Origin: Moraxellaceae bacterium
GTDB lineage: Bacteria; Pseudomonadota; Gammaproteobacteria; Pseudomonadales; Moraxellaceae
Direction of reading: 5' to 3'
Length of the DNA stretch: 18,511 bases
NCBI GenBank assembly: GCA_014378805.1
Contig: JACMMY010000192.1
Coordinates: forward strand, 1-18,511
The notes below the pieces were generated by a model. The model was given only the letters and a program-made list of their open reading frames with translations, was not told the DNA's origin and ran no database searches. Both the position numbers and the translations under genes were made by a program. Of the stretch, positions 14,308 through 18,511 are shown piece after piece. Position 1 is the first letter of the stretch. Each line of letters opens with the position of its first letter.

Positions 14308-14839
14308 TTAACTAATAATATCGAACATTAAAATGACAATGATCCAAATGAGGAGTGGAATCCAGTCTGTCGGCTTTAAATGTACTTTACCTAAAAATCG
14401 ATAACCGCGCTCAGTACGGATCACGCGATAACGTGTAGTTGGAATGACAGGTAAGAATAGAACGAGGAAGTAATGTGTTGTCACGTAAGATATTGTACTG
14501 TAATCAAAATCTGATTCGCCGCGAAGTCCAAATCCAACGCTATTGAGTGTTGTTAATGAGGGGGATGTTGTAACTCGGGTTAAATTATTCTCTCGAATAT
14601 AGACATCTACGTGATTTTCATATTGTCGCTTTAATTGTTCTGATTTTTTTATGATCTTCAAGCTCTTCATACAATTCCATTGCGGGCTCATAGTTTTCAT
14701 CGATTAATTGATGAATCATAGCCATGCCGCGGTCAGCATCTTTTTTAATGCCTTTGCCTTTAATCAATGCAATGCTGAGCTCAAAACGAGTAGGCATATC
14801 CCCACTTTGCGCACGGCTAATCAATTGACTGAGAGACAT
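14308..14839 (-). pseudogene. Sel1-like plus membrane protein gene, split by a frameshift at A7
   Basis: Two overlapping minus-strand frames make one protein if a single base is skipped. The first frame, from the ATG at 14839, reads a Sel1-type repeat: SGDMPTRFELSIALIKGKG, then KKDADRGMAMIHQLIDENY and MELYEELEDHKK. At a run of seven A (14644-14650) the other frame takes over as SEQLKRQYENHVDVYIRENN. It continues through a hydrophobic THYFLVLFLPVIP segment, a YRVIRTERGYRFLGKVHL motif and a last membrane helix, WIPLLIWIIVILMF. With six A the product would be 176 residues. As written, the first frame ends after 73 residues. It is the first gene of a cluster with the two genes below it. It may be a decayed gene, a phase-variable gene, a slippage site or a base-calling error. 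GGA stands seven bases before the ATG. Confidence 0.7.
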
Positions 14840-14876
14840 CTTTTTTCCAGCCGTAACCTTATTATTTGTATCGATA

Positions 14877-14904
14877 AGTGTAGCAGTTTGTTAATTGATG
14901 TAAA
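14877..14904 (-). promoter_or_regulatory. Candidate promoter of the unknown cluster
   Basis: On the minus strand TTTACA (five of six), 16 bases, then TACACT (four of six) lie about 38 bases before the Sel1-like start codon. The -35 overlaps the left arm of the palindrome AAAGAT-C-ATCTTT (14902-14914), shared with the divergent promoter candidate. Confidence 0.45.
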
Positions 14905-14921
14905 GATCATCTTTCTATAAT
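14895..14921 (+). promoter_or_regulatory. Candidate plus-strand promoter with palindrome in its spacer
   Basis: A perfect -10 box TATAAT (14916-14921) is preceded by TTGATG at 15 bases, a short spacer. The spacer holds the palindrome AAAGAT-C-ATCTTT. It would give a leader of about 180 bases before recN, so recN may also have a nearer promoter. The rest of the 270 bases before recN has AT-rich DNA and no LexA-type CTGT-N8-ACAG box. Confidence 0.35.
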
Positions 14922-15109
14922 CATGTGCCGCTGAAGTGTCTTATAGATGCCGTCATGTGCTAAGGAGTATTTAAAACCGCGTGGTTGATGGTGGGTTGCC
15001 CAATTCTCTTTTAGGCTGGTGTAAGATATAGTGATACGGCTGTGTTATTTAAATTTTTTATCCTAGATTTTATTTTTGATTTTATCCTAGTTAAGAGGCT
15101 AGTTTGCCC

Positions 15110-16777
15110 ATGCTGACGCGACTGAGTTTGCAGAACTTCACTTTGGCACGCGATGTGGTGCTTGATTTACATGCAGGTTTTACCGTACTCACGGGTGAGA
15201 CTGGCGCTGGTAAGTCTATTCTGCTGGATGGTCTGGCCGCGTGTTTAGGTGAGCGCATGGATGCGCAAAGCGTGCGCTTCGGAGCGGACAAAGCCGATAT
15301 CACCGCACAGTTTGATTTACATCATAGTGACGCGGCACGAACATGGCTGAATGAGCGTGAGTTACTGGATATTGATGATGAAAATGAAGTGCGTTTGCGT
15401 CGAGTTATTTTATCGGAAGGCCGCAGTAAGGCGTGGATCAATGGCACACCCACCAGTTTAGCGGAATTGCGCGAACTGGGTGAGCTGCTGGTGCAGTTGT
15501 ATGGTCAACATAGTCAGCAACAATTATTGAAACCTGAATATCCGATGAGCTGGCTGGATACGGCTGCACAATTACAACCTCAGGCTGAAAATGTTCGTGG
15601 ATTGTACAAATCATGGCAAAGCCTCGTTAAGCAACAACATCGTGCATTGCAGGAACGTGAAGCCTTGCTTGCAAGACAAGCATTACTGAATTCGTCGATT
15701 GAAGATGTGCAGCTCTTAGTTTCCCAAGATTATGCAGATTTAGAACAAGAGCATGATCGGTTGAGTCACTTTGAAGGCATGATGTTGGATACAGCGGCGT
15801 TGCTGGAAGGTTTGGATGATGGCGAGGATAATGTGTTATCTCGGCTCGGGTCATTGTTGCGCCGAGCAGAAATGCAGGCCAGTCGCGCCCAAGCCTTAGA
15901 AGCGGTTGCCACGGGACTGAGTACCGCGCAAACCGAGTTGCAAGAAGCCGTATCGACCCTGCGTCAATTTGCCGATGAACAAGTATTAGATCCAGAGCGT
16001 TTGGCGCAAATTAATGAGTTGCTCGCTGAGTTTCACCGTTTAGCGCGCAAATATCGCACAACGCCTGATGCGCTCAAGCAAGAGTACGAACGCTGGGAAA
16101 TTGAATTACGGAAGCTTGATGACTTAGCCGATGCCGATTCGCTACAGATTAAAGTTGAGCACGCAGAGCAAGCATATCACGCCGCAGCAGTTTTACTGGA
16201 CCAAGCGCGGCAGATTGCTAGTCAGCCACTGATTCAAAATTTATCCGATCAAATTAAGCCATTGTCTTTGCCTGAGGCGCGTTTTGATTTTGAGTTTTTG
16301 CCAGTTTCGCCAAGTGCTCATGGTATCAGTCAGATTCGTTTATTGTTTAGTGCCAATCGCGGTGTGCCTTTGCAACCCCTTGCAAAAGTCGCTTCGGGTG
16401 GGGAGTTGTCACGGATTGCATTAGTCATGCAAGTGATGATTGCAGCACATGCTGAAGCGCCTGTCTTAGTTTTCGATGAAGTCGATGTCGGCATTAGCGG
16501 CGGTACGGCAGAGGTGGTTGGTCGATTATTGCGAAAATTAGGCAATGAGGTGCAGGTACTGTGTATTACCCATCAACCGCAAGTTGCAGCGCAAGGGCAT
16601 CAGCATATATTGGTTGAGAAGCAACAAGGCGAGCAAGCCGCGAGTTATTTACGCCAATTGAGTGAGGATGAGAGAGTGAGCGAGTTGGCGCGAATGTCAG
16701 GAGGTGTGGAGATCAATGAAGCAACCCTTTCCCATGCAAGAGGGTTACTCAATAGTCGGCTCAATCCTACCGTTTAA
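15110..16777 (+). CDS. recN: DNA repair protein RecN
   Basis: RecN is an SMC-like ATPase that acts in double-strand break repair. The 555-residue product has the ATP-binding head split around a long coiled coil. Walker A GETGAGKS is at 29-36 after MLTRLSLQNFTLARDVVLDL. A heptad-rich, Gln/Glu/Leu-rich coiled coil spans about 150-360. The ABC signature ASGGELSRIALVMQ starts at 428, Walker B PVLVFDEVDVGISGG at 451 with D456 and E457, and the THQPQVAAQGHQH switch follows. The start is taken as the ATG at 15110 because the family begins there. A TTG two codons earlier has a closer spacing to AAGAGG, so the true start may be either. It is intact and of normal length. It is divergent from the unknown cluster and 123 bases before yqgE. 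Confidence 0.96.
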   Translation: MLTRLSLQNFTLARDVVLDLHAGFTVLTGETGAGKSILLDGLAACLGERMDAQSVRFGADKADITAQFDLHHSDAARTWLNERELLDIDDENEVRLRRVILSEGRSKAWINGTPTSLAELRELGELLVQLYGQHSQQQLLKPEYPMSWLDTAAQLQPQAENVRGLYKSWQSLVKQQHRALQEREALLARQALLNSSIEDVQLLVSQDYADLEQEHDRLSHFEGMMLDTAALLEGLDDGEDNVLSRLGSLLRRAEMQASRAQALEAVATGLSTAQTELQEAVSTLRQFADEQVLDPERLAQINELLAEFHRLARKYRTTPDALKQEYERWEIELRKLDDLADADSLQIKVEHAEQAYHAAAVLLDQARQIASQPLIQNLSDQIKPLSLPEARFDFEFLPVSPSAHGISQIRLLFSANRGVPLQPLAKVASGGELSRIALVMQVMIAAHAEAPVLVFDEVDVGISGGTAEVVGRLLRKLGNEVQVLCITHQPQVAAQGHQHILVEKQQGEQAASYLRQLSEDERVSELARMSGGVEINEATLSHARGLLNSRLNPTV

Positions 16778-16900
16778 CGTATATTGATAGTAATTGGTGG
16801 TATTTTGTTAGTATTGAGTCAGCATAACCTTGTAAAACTTTAAAATTACGCCATTTATTATCTTAACGACAATACCTTTTTAATGAATATGGATGCCCCT

Positions 16901-17464
16901 ATGCCTAAATATTTAACGCATCGTTGTTTGATTGCGCCGCGCGTTGCAGAGGCGATTGCACGGGACGATTTTTTTGCAGAAGCTGTGGTTTATATCGCGC
17001 GCCATGATGAGGATGGTGCGATGGGGTTGTTGCTGAATCGTCCGAGTACGGTCGGCATTAATGAACTCTTGTCTGATTTACAGATCGTGTCTGATCTGGT
17101 TGATCCTCATGCCGTGTTGCAGGGTGGTCCATTGCGACCCGAAGTCGGTTTTGTCATGCATACGGGACAACCTGTCTGGCATTCTTCGATTGCGGTGAGC
17201 GAAAATGTTTGTATTACCACCAGCAAGGATATTTTAGAGGCGATCGCGCATAACGAAGGGGTCGATAACTATCAAATCATGCTCGGGTTTGCGAGTTGGG
17301 CACCGGGTCAACTTGAAGACGAAATTAAACGTGGTCAATGGCTGGTCTGTCAACCTGATATGGAGCTGTTGTTTAATTTGCCGTACGACGAACGTTGGTC
17401 CGCTGCGGCAGCAAAGTTTGGGGTCAATTCACCATGGCTGTCGAGTGAAATCGGACATGCCTGA
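16901..17464 (+). CDS. yqgE: YqgE/AlgH family protein (DUF179)
   Basis: A soluble protein of 188 residues from the preferred start (MPKYLTHRCLIAPR). It shows the DUF179 pattern: FFAEAVVYIARHDEDGAMGLLLNRP, VLQGGPLRPEVGFVMHT, SSIAVSENVCITTSKDILEAIA, then LGFASWAPGQLEDEIKRGQWLV and FNLPYDERW near the end. The molecular role is unknown; in Pseudomonas the homologue AlgH affects alginate and other regulated products. ATGs at 16883 and 16889 would add up to six residues without better ribosome sites, whereas the third fits the family start and has GGA seven bases upstream. It overlaps ruvX by eight bases, the usual pairing in gammaproteobacteria. The 123-base gap before it has no clear promoter. 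Confidence 0.93.
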   Translation: MPKYLTHRCLIAPRVAEAIARDDFFAEAVVYIARHDEDGAMGLLLNRPSTVGINELLSDLQIVSDLVDPHAVLQGGPLRPEVGFVMHTGQPVWHSSIAVSENVCITTSKDILEAIAHNEGVDNYQIMLGFASWAPGQLEDEIKRGQWLVCQPDMELLFNLPYDERWSAAAAKFGVNSPWLSSEIGHA

Positions 17465-17906
17465 TTTAGCTGATTTGGACTATCGCAGTATCATGGCATT
17501 TGATTTTGGAACGCAAAAGACAGGTGTCGCTTTTGGCATGTCCTTAACTGGAACGGCATCTCCGCTTGCATTACTGATGATGAAAGATGGGATTCCCGAT
17601 TGGAATATGTTGGATAAAACGCTTGCAGAATGGCAGCCTGATGCCTGTTTGGTGGGATTGCCACTCAATATGGATGACACGGAATCCGAGTTATGTTTAC
17701 GCGCGCGTAAGTTCGCTCGCCGTTTAAAACATCGATTGAACAAGCCTGTTTGGATGGTTGATGAACGTTTGACCACACGCGAAGCGCGCGAAGGTGTCCG
17801 TCATATCAGTGCTCAACGCCGCGGTAAGGCGCCTGCAGCCGATTCGATGGCGGCTGTGCTATTCATTGAAAGCTGGTTTCGTGAACCCACAGGTGTTTTA
17901 CCATAA
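17457..17906 (+). CDS. ruvX: Putative pre-16S rRNA nuclease / Holliday junction resolvase-like RuvX (YqgF)
   Basis: A 149-residue RNase H-fold nuclease, implicated in maturing the 5' end of 16S rRNA and formerly thought to be a Holliday junction resolvase. Visible motifs are AFDFGTQKTGVAFG with D16, VGLPLNMDDTES (66-77), VDERLTTREA with E103, and the C-terminal aspartate in AADSMAAVLFIE (D129). These are the usual acidic active-site positions. The ATG at 17457-17459 lies inside the end of yqgE, in another frame, with an eight-base overlap; the frame stays open upstream but that part is only the shadow of yqgE. The N-terminal nine residues before the RNase H strand are typical. Confidence 0.93.
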   Translation: MPDLADLDYRSIMAFDFGTQKTGVAFGMSLTGTASPLALLMMKDGIPDWNMLDKTLAEWQPDACLVGLPLNMDDTESELCLRARKFARRLKHRLNKPVWMVDERLTTREAREGVRHISAQRRGKAPAADSMAAVLFIESWFREPTGVLP

Positions 17907-17950
17907 TCATACAAGTGTTTTAAACATGCTCTATAAAAACGGAAGTTGTC

Positions 17951-18511
17951 ATGCGAGATATTGGGTCATCCACACGACAGATTCTTTTTAGAAACCAAGT
18001 CTTGCTGTTGTTCTTTGTGATCTTCCCTCTGTTTTTACTTCTTTTCATAACCTCGCATCTTAATCAAACCGCTTTGTTCGATTTCGATCGGCAGTTGATT
18101 TGGCAAATTCACCAGTTTGCTAATCCTCGCTATGATCAATTGGCGATGAACTTGTCTTATCTGGGTGGGATGCCCACTGCGATGATCGTGGTACTTCTGC
18201 TTGTTGGTCACAGCGCATACATAAAATCTAAAAATATTTTCTTTATTATCATATCAGTGGTCGGTTCAACCAGTCTTTCATGGTTGCTCAAAGTCATCGT
18301 TGATCGACCGCGCCCTATGCTCTGGCCGCGATTAGTTCCAGATTATGGCGCATCTTTTCCGAGTGGACATAGTGTTTATGCTGCTGCTTTTGCAGGCATT
18401 TTTATCATACTGTATTGGCAAACAAAATGGCGGTTTGCGGTTTCGTGTTTTGCTTTTGCGTGGCTGTTATTGATGGGTTTATCAAGAGTTTATCTCGGCG
18501 TGCATTACCCC
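17951..18511 (+). CDS. PAP2-family phosphatase, N-terminal part (cut by window edge)
   Basis: The first 187 codons of an inner-membrane phosphatidic-acid-phosphatase type 2 protein, open at the window edge. Membrane segments are visible at about 17-34, 72-88, 95-115, 140-155 and 162-178. All three PAP2 active-site motifs are present: KVIVDRPRP (114-122), PSGH (137-140) and SRVYLGVHYP (178-187), the last running to the edge. Relatives dephosphorylate phosphatidate, undecaprenyl diphosphate or other lipid phosphates; which one cannot be told here. GGAAG five bases before the ATG supports the start. It begins 44 bases after ruvX, in the place where related genera carry pyrimidine genes as far as I recall, so this gene looks like a local addition. 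Confidence 0.9.
   Translation, partial: MRDIGSSTRQILFRNQVLLLFFVIFPLFLLLFITSHLNQTALFDFDRQLIWQIHQFANPRYDQLAMNLSYLGGMPTAMIVVLLLVGHSAYIKSKNIFFIIISVVGSTSLSWLLKVIVDRPRPMLWPRLVPDYGASFPSGHSVYAAAFAGIFIILYWQTKWRFAVSCFAFAWLLLMGLSRVYLGVHYP

Noticed and set aside
14308..14700. The downstream part of the frameshifted gene as a separate 130-residue gene
   Set aside because: Its first 19 codons overlap the Sel1 frame and look unlike a natural N-terminus, while the sequence after the A7 run continues the upstream protein well.
14840..15109. A LexA (SOS) box in front of recN
   Set aside because: No CTGT-N8-ACAG or close variant is present; this family is also known to lack a classical LexA in some genera.
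17289..17456. N-terminal extension of ruvX
   Set aside because: The upstream codons are the shadow of yqgE in another frame; the RNase H domain starts just after the ATG at 17457.

Overview
The window reads as ordinary core chromosome from a gammaproteobacterium, most likely the Moraxellaceae (Acinetobacter/Psychrobacter/Moraxella group). Three things point there: the block infB-nusA-rimP-tRNA-fMet-tRNA-Leu(GAG)-secG-tpiA, the pilB-pilC-pilD-coaE block beside a DUF1653 gene, and the style of individual proteins (SecG with a C-terminal Pro/Thr/Ala tail, RimP with an insert in its first half, CoaE directly after PilD). The family assignment is inference from gene order and remembered family sequences, not from a search.

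Layout. (1) 1-4790, minus strand: translation and transcription machinery. Transcription runs tpiA, secG, tRNA-Leu, tRNA-fMet, rimP, nusA, infB (cut by the window edge). tRNA-fMet has its own near-consensus sigma70 promoter and is followed by an intrinsic terminator; another terminator-like hairpin lies between nusA and infB. (2) 4870-9940, plus strand: a small DUF1653 protein, then the type IV pilus assembly genes pilB (ATPase), pilC (platform) and pilD (prepilin peptidase/methylase), then coaE. The pilin genes themselves are not here. (3) 10147-12877, minus strand: an EamA/DMT transporter downstream of rlmB, a decayed TerC-family membrane protein gene that still has its terminator, and ppnP. 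(4) 13086-14839, minus strand: three small membrane or envelope genes without a recognised role. The most upstream one (Sel1-like N-terminus plus hydrophobic C-terminus) is split by a frame change at a run of seven A. (5) 15110-18511, plus strand: recN, yqgE overlapping ruvX, and the start of a PAP2-family phosphatase running off the window.

No CRISPR array, insertion sequence, prophage gene, integrase or rRNA gene was seen. The most unusual parts are the unknown three-gene cluster with its frameshifted first gene and a palindrome between divergent promoter candidates, the TerC remnant, the roughly 48-residue acidic insertion in RimP, the U1-U72 mismatch in the initiator tRNA, and several well-formed inverted repeats in 5' leaders (rlmB, pilC, pilB, nusA). 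Nothing amounts to a clear new multi-gene system; the 13.1-14.9 kb cluster is the best candidate for one.
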